This document shows positions 50,667 to 60,312 of a DNA stretch of 64,000 bases, one piece after another. A program made the position numbers and the translations under genes. The DNA comes from Pseudomonas fluorescens (GTDB taxonomy: Bacteria > Pseudomonadota > Gammaproteobacteria > Pseudomonadales > Pseudomonadaceae), in contig NZ_CP012831.1 in NCBI RefSeq assembly GCF_001307275.1, positions 6,998,501 through 7,062,500 of the forward strand, written 5' to 3'. The number at the start of each line of letters is the position of its first letter. Within the stretch, counting starts at the first letter, position 1. The notes beneath the pieces are model-generated. The model was given only the letters and a program-made list of their open reading frames with translations. It was not told where the DNA came from and did not search any database.

Positions 50667-52001
50667 TCAACGCATCTGCAGGATGATCGGGTTGCTGCTG
50701 GCCGGATTGGTTCGCTCACGCAGCTCCTTCACCTCGTCAGCCTTCACTGCCCCTCCCTGATTACCCCAAGACGTGCGGACGAAAGTCAGTACATCGGCGA
50801 CTTCCTGATCAGAGAGTTGGTTGCGGTACGGGGGCATGCGATATGAATCCGGAATGCCATTAGCAACGACACGTTCGGAACCGTTCAAGGTGGCATTGAT
50901 GCTCGTAGCACCTTCCTTCACCATTGATGAAGATGCGCCTGCCAAAGGAGGTATCCATGGCGCCTGCCCGCTGCCGTCACTGCCGTGGCAACTGCTGCAC
51001 TTGGCCATATAGTTGGCTGCCCCAGGTGTCGACAGAGGTTGTTCTGCCAGTTTGGCCGCTGGCTTCCATGGCGGCCCGTCACGCTTTGGGTCGCCCGGCA
51101 ACGACACCAGGTAATGCGCAATGGCTTTTAAGTCCGGGTCGGACATGTATTGCGTCGAGTTGTTGAAGACTTCCGCCATGGTGCCCACGACCACGCTGTG
51201 AGCGTTACGTCCGGTTTTCAGATAGTCGACGATCTCCTGCTCGCTCCAGCGCCCCAATCCAGTGTTCGGATCCTGGCGCAGGCTCGGCGCGTACCACCCA
51301 TCGAGCAGCGAACCGCTGAGGAAAGTAGCGCTGCTTTCATCCAGCGACTTCTCGTTCATCGTCAAGCTGCGTGGGGTATGGCAACTGCCACAATGCCCCG
51401 CGCCCTGGACGATGTAGGCGCCGCGGTTCCACAGCGCATCCTCTGAGGGCTTGGCCTGATAGGCACCGTCATCGACAAACGCGGTATTCCACAAAGCCAG
51501 CGGCCAGCGCATGTTGAGCGGCCAGGGGATATGGCTTTGCTGGTTCTGCTGCTGCGCCGGCTTAACGCCGGCCATGAAGAACGCATAAAGCGCCCGCACA
51601 TCATCGTCGCTGAGCTTGGCATAGGATGGGTACGGCATAGCCGGATACAGCCTGTGCCCGTCAGCCGCGACTCCGCTGCGTACTGCGCGATCAAAGTCGG
51701 CTAGGCTGTAATTACCGATGCCCGTTTGTTTGTCCGGGGTAATGTTGGTGGCATAGATTGATCCCATCGGGGTCGCCATCTCCAGGCCGCCGGCAAACGG
51801 CGCACCTTTGGGCGTGCTGTGGCAGGCCACGCAATCGCTAAGCCTGGCGACATATTCACCACGCTGGACGAGTTGTGCATCTGCCGAGGGTGCAGATGCC
51901 TCATTAGCAAAAGGCGAAAATGGCGTGCGATTGACAAACCAGCCCAAGCCAGCTGCCACGACGATGCCTGCTGGCAGCAGATACTTTATAGTTTTATTCA
52001 C
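50667..52001 (-). CDS. Tri-heme cytochrome c subunit of a molybdenum hydroxylase
   Basis: The 444-residue protein has an N-terminal hydrophobic helix (YLLPAGIVVAAGLGWFV, about residues 7-23) that exports and possibly anchors it. Three c-type heme motifs follow: CVACH (about residue 57), CGSCH (about 205) and CSSCH (about 338). Tri-heme subunits of this type serve gluconate/alcohol dehydrogenases and periplasmic molybdenum hydroxylases. Here it lies 13 bp after the molybdenum subunit gene, so it should pass electrons from the hydroxylase to the respiratory chain. The start is a GTG with GAGGAA upstream. Confidence 0.9.
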   Translation of the reverse strand: MNKTIKYLLPAGIVVAAGLGWFVNRTPFSPFANEASAPSADAQLVQRGEYVARLSDCVACHSTPKGAPFAGGLEMATPMGSIYATNITPDKQTGIGNYSLADFDRAVRSGVAADGHRLYPAMPYPSYAKLSDDDVRALYAFFMAGVKPAQQQNQQSHIPWPLNMRWPLALWNTAFVDDGAYQAKPSEDALWNRGAYIVQGAGHCGSCHTPRSLTMNEKSLDESSATFLSGSLLDGWYAPSLRQDPNTGLGRWSEQEIVDYLKTGRNAHSVVVGTMAEVFNNSTQYMSDPDLKAIAHYLVSLPGDPKRDGPPWKPAAKLAEQPLSTPGAANYMAKCSSCHGSDGSGQAPWIPPLAGASSSMVKEGATSINATLNGSERVVANGIPDSYRMPPYRNQLSDQEVADVLTFVRTSWGNQGGAVKADEVKELRERTNPASSNPIILQMR

Positions 52002-52014
52002 GAACCATTCCTCA

Positions 52015-54273
52015 TCAGGTGTCGAAGCGGTACTGCGATAGAGGCATGCTGCGAATTCGTTGACCGGTCAGTCGCGAGACGGCGTTAGCAACCGCCGGTG
52101 CCACCGCAGGCAGAGGCGGCTCACCGATTCCGCCCATTGGCGCACCACTCTCCACCACACGGACATGGACCCTGGCCATCATTTCCGGTGTGAGGATGCG
52201 GTAGAGGTCGTAATTGCGCGCCACCGGCGTACCACCTTTGTAGATGGCTTGTTCGACCAGGGTTTGAGACAAGCCAAGGGCCACGGCTGAGTTGACCTGA
52301 GCCTCGATGATGGCGGGATTGACGATGCTACCCGGATCGATTGCCTGCCAGATGTCGTGAACCTTCACGGCTCCGTTGCTGATGGAAACCTCTGCGATCA
52401 CCGCCGTTTCGGTACCAAATGGCGATGCCATTGCAACGCCTCTTGCTCGCTTGGTGCCGTCTTGCGCCGTGAACGGCCCTCGTTTCCACCCCCCGGACAG
52501 GTCGGCCACTACTTTGAGCAAGTGGCTTAGCCGCTCGTTGCCCTGTAGCAGCTTGGCCCGTAGCTCATAGGGATCCTGACCGCCGGCATCCGCCACTTCA
52601 TCCAGAAAAGCTTCATACATGAAGTCATTGATGGAGTTCCCGACTGAACGCCAGTAGCCCAGCATCACCGGGGTCTGCGAGTACAGTTGAGCGATCCGAC
52701 GATGGGCAATGGCGTATTTTTTACCGGCCAGGCCTTCGACGGCGGTCGGGTCGATTTTGTCTCCTTGTTTGTTAGCGATACCCTCGGTTGGCCCTTCCGT
52801 GGCACTAATTGCTTCAAAGGCCACCGGCATGCCCTGTTCATCCAGGCCAGCGCGAAAGCGCACTACGGCGGAAGGACGAAGCACGTCACGCAAAAATTCT
52901 TCCTCGCGACTCCAGATCACCTTGATCGGTCGACCTGTGGATTGAGCCAGCTGGATAGCCTGAGGGTAAGGTGATGCATTCGGGTATAAAAAATGCCGGC
53001 CGAAAAAACCACCCAGCAGCGGAGAGTGGAGAGTGATTTTGGAAGGGTCCAGACCGGTACGCTTGGCGACGTCGGCCAAAAACAAATCCGGGGCCTGGTT
53101 CGGCAGCCACAGATCGAGATTGCCTTCAGCGTCGAAGCGCGCCAGGGCCGAGGGCGGCTCCAACTGGGCGTGGTTGAGGTATTGGGTATGGTAAGTCGCA
53201 CTGACGACTTTCTTGGCGCCGGCCAACCCTTGCTGCAGGTCACCCTCACGTTCGGCCTCATCCCCGGCGTCGGTGGTTTTACTCAATTGCTCCGCATAGG
53301 CCTGGGTGTCGAAATTAGCCGGCATGTAGCGCACGGTTGAATCGCCACCCGGCTCCGTCCACTCCACTTGCAGAGCCTCGACGGCACGCTTGGCCACCCA
53401 CCAGCGTTGCGCAACCACCGCCACTGCCCCCTCAAGACGGTGCACCGAATGCACGCCTTTGAGGTTTCTGATCTGATCCTCGTTGCGCACCAGCCCCACT
53501 TGCAGACCCAAGCGCGGCGCATGCTGTACCGCGGCGTGGAGCATGCCTTCGACACGAGTATCGATGGTGTATTGCGCCTTACCAGTGGATTTGTCGTAGA
53601 CGTCTATTCGCTGGACCGGCTTACCGATCCAGCGGAATGTGGCAGGGTCGCGCAGAGTAACGGTTTGCGGATCGGGAATGGGCAAATCGAGCGTTAACGG
53701 CGCGAGTTCACCGTAGGTGATCGATCGATTGGAAGCGGCATGAATGACCCGCCCTGGCTCAGTAGTCAGCTGCGCCAGAGGCACCTTCCAGTGGGATGAC
53801 GCGGCCTGCAATAGCATCAGGCGCGCCGATGCGCCCAGTCGGCGCATGGTCATGTAACTCGCGCGCATCGACCGGCTACCACCCGTGAAGCGCATGCCAC
53901 CTTCCATGACTTTGAAGTCATTCCCGGGCGCCGCGTTCTCCACCAGAAAGCTGGCTGGATCTATATCGAGCTCCTCACCCACGACCTGTGCCATGCCCGT
54001 GAAAATGCCCTGCCCACCCTCAATAAAGGGGCTCTGCAGGCGAACGGTATTATCCGGACGAATCTCCAGAAACGCCGGTACACGGGCGCCAGGCGGCAAT
54101 GCCTGGGCACGCTCGGCAGCACGCAACGGGCCAAGGGGAATTCCGAAGCTGATAACAAGCGCACCCGCCGTGACGCCAGCCGATGCCTGCAAAAAACGGC
54201 GGCGAGAGACGTTCACAGGTTGCGCGTCGGAGAGTACGCCGCGCTCGGCGATAGAATCATCCAGTTTTGACAT
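52015..54273 (-). CDS. Xanthine-dehydrogenase-family molybdopterin-binding subunit (isoquinoline/aldehyde oxidoreductase type)
   Basis: The 752-residue catalytic subunit carries a twin-arginine signal (VSRRRFLQASAGVTAGALVI, near residue 20), so it is folded with its cofactor before export to the periplasm. Molybdenum-domain motifs include GGMRFTGGSRSMRASYMTMR, LGGFFGRHFLYPNASPYPQA and ends GAPMGGIGEPPLPAVAPAVA, which holds the conserved active-site glutamate (GEPP). This layout is that of IorB-like subunits that hydroxylate N-heterocycles or oxidise aldehydes. The start at 54273 follows GGGGAA. It forms a three-gene set with the 2Fe-2S subunit (54403-54849) and the cytochrome. The substrate could be an aldehyde or a heteroaromatic; no ring-degradation genes are adjacent. 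Confidence 0.9.
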   Translation of the reverse strand: MSKLDDSIAERGVLSDAQPVNVSRRRFLQASAGVTAGALVISFGIPLGPLRAAERAQALPPGARVPAFLEIRPDNTVRLQSPFIEGGQGIFTGMAQVVGEELDIDPASFLVENAAPGNDFKVMEGGMRFTGGSRSMRASYMTMRRLGASARLMLLQAASSHWKVPLAQLTTEPGRVIHAASNRSITYGELAPLTLDLPIPDPQTVTLRDPATFRWIGKPVQRIDVYDKSTGKAQYTIDTRVEGMLHAAVQHAPRLGLQVGLVRNEDQIRNLKGVHSVHRLEGAVAVVAQRWWVAKRAVEALQVEWTEPGGDSTVRYMPANFDTQAYAEQLSKTTDAGDEAEREGDLQQGLAGAKKVVSATYHTQYLNHAQLEPPSALARFDAEGNLDLWLPNQAPDLFLADVAKRTGLDPSKITLHSPLLGGFFGRHFLYPNASPYPQAIQLAQSTGRPIKVIWSREEEFLRDVLRPSAVVRFRAGLDEQGMPVAFEAISATEGPTEGIANKQGDKIDPTAVEGLAGKKYAIAHRRIAQLYSQTPVMLGYWRSVGNSINDFMYEAFLDEVADAGGQDPYELRAKLLQGNERLSHLLKVVADLSGGWKRGPFTAQDGTKRARGVAMASPFGTETAVIAEVSISNGAVKVHDIWQAIDPGSIVNPAIIEAQVNSAVALGLSQTLVEQAIYKGGTPVARNYDLYRILTPEMMARVHVRVVESGAPMGGIGEPPLPAVAPAVANAVSRLTGQRIRSMPLSQYRFDT

Positions 54274-54402
54274 AGTGTTCCCCTGTGTTTGCATTCAATG
54301 CTCGGCCTGGCAGCAGACCAATCCCTGCTCCATTAAAGGTGGTCAGGATTAGCCGTCGGCATTGTCACCAGGCACATCGCAGCTCAGTCGAATTGCGCGT
54401 GT

Positions 54403-54849
54403 TCAAGCACCAGCAAGCTCATCGACAGCAGTCTTGATCGCGTTATAAGTGCCGCAACGGCAGAGATTCGTCATGGCGGCAGCAATATCGGCTTGGGAAG
54501 GTTTGGGAATGCGCTGCAACAGCGCAGTGGCGGCCATTACCTGGCCAGACTGGCAATAGCCACACTGGGCGACTTGATGCTTGACCCAGGCCGCCACCAC
54601 GCGCTTGCCCAGCTCGTCGTCTTCAATGGCTTCGATTGTGCGAATCTGTTTGCCCTTTACCCCTTCAACCGGTGTAACGCATGAGCGAAGCAGCACGCCG
54701 TCCACCATGACCGAACAGGCGCCGCATTGCGCCAAACCGCACCCGTACTTGGTTCCGGTCAGGCCGATATCGTCGCGAATCACCCATAACAATGGTGTAT
54801 CCGCATCCGCCTCAACCTCATACACAGTGCCATTTACGTTGAGTTCCAT
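54403..54849 (-). CDS. [2Fe-2S]-binding subunit of the molybdenum hydroxylase
   Basis: The 148-residue protein is the small iron-sulfur subunit. It has a plant-type [2Fe-2S] N-terminal cluster (C-x4-C-x2-C in GCGLAQCGACSVM, plus a later Cys in LRSCVTP) and a C-terminal cluster (QCGYCQSG and LCRCGTY). It transfers electrons from the molybdenum centre. It has no signal of its own, so it is presumably carried out with the Tat-exported catalytic subunit. The start at 54849 is the ATG of MELNVNGTVYEV, the usual family start. It heads the three-gene operon; the 272-bp region upstream (54850-55121) holds its promoter region and the terminator of the aldehyde dehydrogenase gene. Confidence 0.93.
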   Translation of the reverse strand: MELNVNGTVYEVEADADTPLLWVIRDDIGLTGTKYGCGLAQCGACSVMVDGVLLRSCVTPVEGVKGKQIRTIEAIEDDELGKRVVAAWVKHQVAQCGYCQSGQVMAATALLQRIPKPSQADIAAAMTNLCRCGTYNAIKTAVDELAGA

Positions 54850-55072
54850 TGTAAGAATGCCTCGATTGAAAACAGTGTGAAAAACCTGGCCGAGCACGAC
54901 CTGCGGATAATCTTTGGCAACTGACCATTCGCAATAACAACAACTGCAACGTCGTCTTTTTAGACAAGCCTTACCCTACTGGGCTCGTCCGTGGCACAGC
55001 AAGCGAACCACGTGAGTCACCTCGCAAGGTGCTATTAATCAGATGAATAAATATTCTCTTCAAACAGCAGGC

Positions 55073-55099
55073 GTGCCGCGCCAATAATCGGCGCGGCAC
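55073..55099 (-). terminator. Terminator after the aldehyde dehydrogenase gene
   Basis: Perfect 10-bp stem GTGCCGCGCC / GGCGCGGCAC with a 7-base loop, 22 bp beyond the aldehyde dehydrogenase stop on the minus strand. The T-tract after it is weak (CTGCTGTTTG). Confidence 0.65.
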
Positions 55100-55121
55100 C
55101 GCTTGGTCTTGGATAGTCGCA

Positions 55122-56573
55122 TCAGGCCTTCAACGACGGCAGTGCTGCGGCTTCCTCGTCAAAGCCATAGACCGATTTGATTTCCAGATACTCTTGCAAC
55201 CCGAAAACGCCCATTGAGCGGCCAATGCCGGATTCCTTGTAGCCACCCATAGGCGTCAGCGAGTTAGTCGGCGCGCCGTTAAAACAAACACGCCCGGCAC
55301 GCAGGCCGCTGGCGAACTCATACGCCTTGCGCCGGTCCCCACCGAATACATAGCCACCCAACCCATAAGGCGAGTCATTGGCGATTTCCAATGCCTGCGC
55401 CTCGGTGGAATAAGGCACCACCACCAAGACCGGCCCGAAAATCTCTTCCCGGCAAATAGTCATCTCGGGGGTCACATCGACGAACACGGTCGGACGGGTG
55501 AAAAAGCCACGTTCGAAGCCTTCGGGGCGCCCCAGTCCGCCGACAATCAGCCGTGCACCCTCATCGAGGCCCGACTGTATGTGACGCTGTATGCTGTTAA
55601 ATTGTGCCCGGCTGACAATCGGCCCCATGGTCGTGGCGGGATCTCGCGGGTCTCCGAGACGGAATCGGTTTGCTTCGTCAACCAGAAACGGAATGATCTG
55701 CTCCACCTGACTTTCATGCACCAACATGCGACTCGGCGCGTGGCAGGATTGTCCGGTATTGAAGAAGCCGCGCTGAATATTCCAGCGCGCGGCCTTTTCC
55801 AGATCGGCGTCTCGCAGCACGATATTCGCCGACTTCCCGCCCAACTCCAGGCACACGCGTTTGATGGTGCGTGCCGCTGCCTCGCCTACCTGCGCACCGG
55901 CACCGGTCGAGCCCGTGAAGGAAACCATGTCGACATCGGGATGCTTCGACATCGCCTCGCCAATCACTCGCCCCGAGCCGTTGAGCATGTTGAAAACGCC
56001 CTTGGGTACGCCTGCGGCATCCAGCACCTCTGTCAGCAGAATAGCGCTGACCGGCGAGTTGATACTGGACTTGGATACGACTGTACAACCGGCGGCCAGC
56101 GCATAGATCAGCTTGATGACGGTTGTCTGGATCGGCCAATTCCAAGGCGAGATCAGTGCGCAGACACCCAGGGGTTCACGGCGAACGATCGTATTGCCAA
56201 TTCGCGCCTCGAACTCGTACGTCTTCAACAGGTCGCGAGCGACCTTCATATGTTCGATTGGCCCCATAACCTGAGCACGGGCACTGCAGGGAATACCCAC
56301 CTCTTGCGCAATGGCCTGTACAAAATCATCGGCGCGCAATTCGTAGGCTTCGATGATACGGTTGATCAGGTCGTAACGCTCATCGAGGGAAGACTGCGAA
56401 TAGCTTTTGAATGCACGCCGAGCTGCGGCCACGGCAGTGTCCACCTCTTCAACGGTCGCCATGGCGACCGTGGCAAACGCTTCTTCGGTAGTCGGATCAA
56501 TCAATTCCTGGCGCTGGGAGGCCGCGGCCTCTACCCATTCACCGTCGATATAAAACTTCGCGTAATCGTGCAT
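55122..56573 (-). CDS. NAD-dependent aldehyde dehydrogenase
   Basis: The 483-residue enzyme has the standard aldehyde dehydrogenase motifs: ISPWNWPIQTT, the cofactor loop SFTGSTGAGAQVG, the general-base glutamate in CLELGGKSANIVL, the nucleophile cysteine in FNTGQSCHAPSRM, and CREEIFGPVLVV. It oxidises an aldehyde to an acid with NAD(P)+. It lies downstream of a GMC alcohol dehydrogenase on the same strand (72-bp gap), so the two may act in sequence, alcohol to aldehyde to acid. Substrate specificity cannot be read from the sequence. Confidence 0.95.
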   Translation of the reverse strand: MHDYAKFYIDGEWVEAAASQRQELIDPTTEEAFATVAMATVEEVDTAVAAARRAFKSYSQSSLDERYDLINRIIEAYELRADDFVQAIAQEVGIPCSARAQVMGPIEHMKVARDLLKTYEFEARIGNTIVRREPLGVCALISPWNWPIQTTVIKLIYALAAGCTVVSKSSINSPVSAILLTEVLDAAGVPKGVFNMLNGSGRVIGEAMSKHPDVDMVSFTGSTGAGAQVGEAAARTIKRVCLELGGKSANIVLRDADLEKAARWNIQRGFFNTGQSCHAPSRMLVHESQVEQIIPFLVDEANRFRLGDPRDPATTMGPIVSRAQFNSIQRHIQSGLDEGARLIVGGLGRPEGFERGFFTRPTVFVDVTPEMTICREEIFGPVLVVVPYSTEAQALEIANDSPYGLGGYVFGGDRRKAYEFASGLRAGRVCFNGAPTNSLTPMGGYKESGIGRSMGVFGLQEYLEIKSVYGFDEEAAALPSLKA

Positions 56574-56645
56574 CTTGCTGGTGCCTCCAGTTGTTGTTAT
56601 TCGGTGAGCATTTTCGTGACAGGTGGCAACACGGTACCCGCCGAT

Positions 56646-58286
56646 TCAACCAACAGTTTCGACCGGCGAACTGCTTGCCCGGCGAGCCATTGCATCTTCA
56701 CGAATCAGGTCGGCGGCTTTCACACCAATCATGATGGACGGCGCATTGGTGTTGCCCGACGTGATGAATGGCATGATCGAGGCATCCACCACCCGCAGAC
56801 GCTCGATACCACGGACACGCAGTCGTTCGTCCACCACCGCCATGGCGTCGTTACCCATCTTGCAGGTGCCGCCCTGGTGGTGGGCCGAGTTGCCGGTTTC
56901 GACCAGATAGTTGTAGATATCTTCATCGGTACGAATGTGGAGCCCCGGCAATTCTTCCGAAACCACGCGAGACTTGATGGGTTCGCTGTTCATGATTTTG
57001 CGTATCCAGCGCACACCACTGATCACCGCATTGACGTCGTAATCGCTGCTCAGGAAATTTGGCGTGTAATCGGCCGGGTCAGACGGGTTGGTTGAGCGCA
57101 GCGTCACTGTTCCCGTGGTGCTGGGACGCAACTGATAGACCGACACACCGAGCCCGGGATGCCTTTCAACGTCAACCGTGCCATCGGGAAAGTATTGAAA
57201 GGTCATGGGCCGAAAGCTGATTTGGAGATCAGCGTAGTCCTCGTCCGGGCTACTTTTAACAAACGCCGCGACCTGGGAAGAGCCAAGGGCAAGATACCCT
57301 TTGCGGGTCATCAGGTAACGGAAGCCTTCCCAGTACTTGCGCAGGCCTACAAGGTTGGCGTTGTACGAACTGTCTGGGGTGCAACGGAAGGCTGTGTGAA
57401 TATAAAAATGATCCTGCAGGTTTTGCCCTACTCCTGGGGAATTCAGAACTTCGGGAATTGCGTGTTTTTCCAGTTCAGCCCTTGGGCCGATGCCAGACAA
57501 CATCAGCATCTGTGGGGTCTTCAGCGAGCCTGCTGACAGAATCACTTCGCGCGCCGCATAGATACGCTCCAAACGGCCACTCTTCAAAACCTCTATACCG
57601 ACAGCGGTACGCCCCTCGAATAAAACGCGCTGCAGCTCGCATCCGGTTCGAACCGTCAGGTTCGGCCGTTCAATGACAGGCTCGATAAATGCCCGGTAAG
57701 TCGACATCCGTTGCCCGTCTTGGATGTTGTGTTGCATGAAACCTACGCCATCGTGCAAGGCGCCATTCATGTCCTCGGTCACCGGGATACCGATACGGTT
57801 AGCGGCTTCTATAAAATCGTAGCTACTCTTTTCTTTAACGACCGGATCACTGATCCATAGTGGACCATTCGCTCCGCGATATTCATCGCCGCCCCGCTCA
57901 AAGTGCTCCATCTTTTTGAAATACGGCAAGACATCTTCATACCCCCAGCCTGGGTTGCCCAAGGCACGCCAGCCGTCAAAATCCTTTTGGTGACCTCGGA
58001 TGAATACCATGCCGTTGATGGAGCTGGATCCACCGAGCAATTTGCCCCTAGGCCAGTACATCCGACGCCCTTGAAGCTTCTCCATTGGCGAGGTGCGGAA
58101 ATTCCAGTTCAATGACTTATTGAAATAGAGCTTGCCCATTCCCGCGGGCGTATTGACCCAGAAACGATCTGAAGCAGGTCCCGCCTCAATAAGCAGGACG
58201 TTGTTCCGGGGATCGTCAGACAAACCGCGCGCAACCGGGCAGCCCGAAGAACCGGCACCGACAACGATGTAATCATAAATCTGCAT
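56646..58286 (-). CDS. GMC-family alcohol/choline-type dehydrogenase
   Basis: The 546-residue FAD enzyme has the GMC signature: YDYIVVGAGSSGCPVARGLS at the N terminus, the PRGKLLGGSSSINGMVFIRG flavin motif (about residues 77-96), an ILSAGSLKTPQMLMLSGIGP second signature, and the catalytic-histidine region TGNSAHHQGGTCKMG near residue 470, ending GNTNAPSIMIG. It oxidises an alcohol with FAD as acceptor. A GGAGGAG ribosome-binding site sets the start at 58286. Choline dehydrogenases share this family, but no betaine aldehyde dehydrogenase signature or betI is present, so choline is not assumed. It is followed by the aldehyde dehydrogenase and preceded by the NADP-binding protein (16-bp gap). 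Confidence 0.92.
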   Translation of the reverse strand: MQIYDYIVVGAGSSGCPVARGLSDDPRNNVLLIEAGPASDRFWVNTPAGMGKLYFNKSLNWNFRTSPMEKLQGRRMYWPRGKLLGGSSSINGMVFIRGHQKDFDGWRALGNPGWGYEDVLPYFKKMEHFERGGDEYRGANGPLWISDPVVKEKSSYDFIEAANRIGIPVTEDMNGALHDGVGFMQHNIQDGQRMSTYRAFIEPVIERPNLTVRTGCELQRVLFEGRTAVGIEVLKSGRLERIYAAREVILSAGSLKTPQMLMLSGIGPRAELEKHAIPEVLNSPGVGQNLQDHFYIHTAFRCTPDSSYNANLVGLRKYWEGFRYLMTRKGYLALGSSQVAAFVKSSPDEDYADLQISFRPMTFQYFPDGTVDVERHPGLGVSVYQLRPSTTGTVTLRSTNPSDPADYTPNFLSSDYDVNAVISGVRWIRKIMNSEPIKSRVVSEELPGLHIRTDEDIYNYLVETGNSAHHQGGTCKMGNDAMAVVDERLRVRGIERLRVVDASIMPFITSGNTNAPSIMIGVKAADLIREDAMARRASSSPVETVG

Positions 58287-58302
58287 GTACCCGCTCCTCC
58301 CG

Positions 58303-58977
58303 CTATTTCCCGACGCGGGAAGTGCCTTTGAACAACCGGTCAAAACGCTCGAAGCGATAAGCCCATTCGGGCCCCTGGTCCGTTTCGTAAGCCAACACTG
58401 CGGAGAGCATCGCGAAAGGCTCTATATAACGGGCGACCTTCAGAGCCCCAGCGTCCACCGGATCAAAGCCCACCTGACTGATAAGATCCGAAACTGTGGC
58501 TTTACTGGCTTCGTCCTCGCCACAGAAGATCAAACTGGGACGTAGCACCTCTCCCCTGGCCGCGAATACATCGAACAAAACTTCGCTGGGTGTCGACTGG
58601 AAGGCCGCAACGACATGCGCCTCAGGAATCATCTGTGCCAGCGTTTCCGCACCGGAAATCGTATGGCCGATGACAAGCTCGGTGTCTTCTGCGTTTAAAG
58701 GATTGCAGCAGGTCACGACGATTTTGCCGCTCAAGTCATCCACCTGGCTGAGGACGTCAGGCACTTGAAGCCAATGCACGGCCAAGAGGACCAAGTCAGC
58801 GTTGAATGCCGCCTCTGCCGGCGTGCTGGCCTGTGCATTCTTGCCTGCCGATGCAGCCAGATCGGCAAGTTTCTGCTGATTACGCGAGTAACTGAAGGAA
58901 ACCTCATGGCCAACCCTGGCAAACATGGTGCCCAGATGACTGCCCATTCGGCCGGAGCCAAGAATTCCGATTTTCAT
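58303..58977 (-). CDS. NADPH-dependent F420 reductase-family protein
   Basis: The 224-residue protein has an N-terminal Rossmann motif GILGSGRMGSHLGTMFARVG (residues 3-22), followed by SFSYSRNQQKL, typical of NADP specificity, and the KIVVTCCNPLN strand. This is the F420-dependent NADP reductase fold, which in Pseudomonas cannot use F420 and is thought to act on other substrates or cofactors. It is the first gene of a minus-strand operon with the GMC and aldehyde dehydrogenases and diverges from a LysR gene at 59167. The true reaction is unknown. Confidence 0.85.
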   Translation of the reverse strand: MKIGILGSGRMGSHLGTMFARVGHEVSFSYSRNQQKLADLAASAGKNAQASTPAEAAFNADLVLLAVHWLQVPDVLSQVDDLSGKIVVTCCNPLNAEDTELVIGHTISGAETLAQMIPEAHVVAAFQSTPSEVLFDVFAARGEVLRPSLIFCGEDEASKATVSDLISQVGFDPVDAGALKVARYIEPFAMLSAVLAYETDQGPEWAYRFERFDRLFKGTSRVGK

Positions 58978-59055
58978 GAAAGGCCTCTTGTTATTTTTTG
59001 GATTAAAAACACGGATGGCGTTCGGGTGAAAGGCTCGACGGCGAATAGAGGTATG

Positions 59056-59067
59056 ATCAAAATTGAT
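59056..59067. promoter_or_regulatory. Possible LysR-type binding site
   Basis: ATCAAAATTGAT has matching arms ATCAA and TTGAT, and in context (T-N11-A) fits the LysR box form. It lies between the divergent reductase and LysR genes, 100 bp upstream of the LysR start. Confidence 0.4.
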
Positions 59068-59166
59068 TAATCCCCTCCACGATTGTCATGGCCGGCTCAT
59101 GAACATAGATCCTTGGAGCGGGCGCTTGAGCTGATACAGTATTCGCCCCCACGTAGAGAATGATGA

Positions 59167-60060
59167 ATGGCAAAGGAACACTACAGCGACCTGCTCGCGC
59201 TCATTGCAGTTGCACGAGAGCAAAGTTTCACGCGGGCGGCCTCCCAGCTGGGAATCTCTCAATCGATGCTCAGTCATAGCATCCAGAGATTGGAGGCTCG
59301 GGTCGGCGTACGTCTTCTCACTCGGACGACCCGTAGCGTATCCGTCACCGAGGCCGGTGAACGTCTGCTCAATACCGTTGAACCGCGATTGAGGGAAATC
59401 GAGACCGAACTGATCGCCGTGGCTGAATTTGGCGACACCCCCGCCGGCAACATTCGCATCACGGCAACCGATCATGTCATCGAAACTGTGCTTTGGCCGA
59501 AATTGGCGCAAGCCCTGCCGAAATACCCACAAATAAGTGTAGAAGTCGTTATCGACTATGGCTTGACGGACATCGTGGCCGACCATTTCGACTTTGGCAT
59601 CCGGCTCGGGGACGGGTTGGCAAACGGGATCGAAGCAGTTCGTATAGCTCCCGACATGCGTTTTGTGATAGTGGGCGCGCCGTCCTACATGGAGTCTCGT
59701 GCCATGCCGACCAGACCTCAAGACCTCATGGAACATGAATGTATAAATATGCGCCTGCCAACACGTGGCGGCCTGTACGCGTGGGAGCTGGAAAAGGACG
59801 GCCAGGAAATCAATACGAGAGTCAAAGGCAGGCTCGTATTCAATGGCATCAATCAGATTTTGGATGCCGCTGTATCGGGTTTCGGACTGGCCTATGTTCC
59901 CGAGGACATCGCCCAGCCCCATCTGGTTGATGGCACCCTGGTCCCTGTCATGGAAGCCTGGTGGAGAACATTCCCGGGGCTGCACCTTTATTACTCCAGC
60001 GAGCGCGAGAAGTCTCGGGCGATGCAGGTTCTAATCGATGAGTTACGGCACCCCGAATAG
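59167..60060 (+). CDS. LysR-family transcriptional regulator
   Basis: The 297-residue LysR regulator has the N-terminal winged helix (FTRAASQLGISQSMLSHSIQ, then LEARVGVRLLTRTTRSVSVT; residues 20-60) and a substrate-binding domain. It diverges from the F420-type/GMC/ALDH operon (189-bp gap), the classic arrangement for a LysR activator of the neighbouring operon. The opening ADLLALIAVAREQSFTRAAS-type sequence and the RTTRSVSVTEAGERLL ending place it near the DsdC/AaeR-like clade that regulates oxidoreductases. The inducer is unknown. Confidence 0.93.
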   Translation: MAKEHYSDLLALIAVAREQSFTRAASQLGISQSMLSHSIQRLEARVGVRLLTRTTRSVSVTEAGERLLNTVEPRLREIETELIAVAEFGDTPAGNIRITATDHVIETVLWPKLAQALPKYPQISVEVVIDYGLTDIVADHFDFGIRLGDGLANGIEAVRIAPDMRFVIVGAPSYMESRAMPTRPQDLMEHECINMRLPTRGGLYAWELEKDGQEINTRVKGRLVFNGINQILDAAVSGFGLAYVPEDIAQPHLVDGTLVPVMEAWWRTFPGLHLYYSSEREKSRAMQVLIDELRHPE

Positions 60061-60312
60061 TCAACGGTGCTCTGAGCCCTTCCTTTTTCGCATCTGAATT
60101 ATTCGCCATCATTCATAGGCGCTTTCGGATTTCAGATCATTACAGATCATCCTTAGCCCCCTATCATTTCGCCTCAAGCAAGTCGCGATGAGACAGTGTC
60201 CCATCGCCCGCTGGGGTCGATCCCTGGTTATTTTTCCTTTCATTATTCGTCCATTCGCCCAGCGCCCTAGTTGTCGAGGGCGTCATGTATTGGCTATTTC
60301 ACAGGAACACCG

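Noticed and set aside
52687..52974. Small plus-strand frame inside the molybdenum subunit gene
   Set aside because: Antisense to a well-supported catalytic domain; no start signal.
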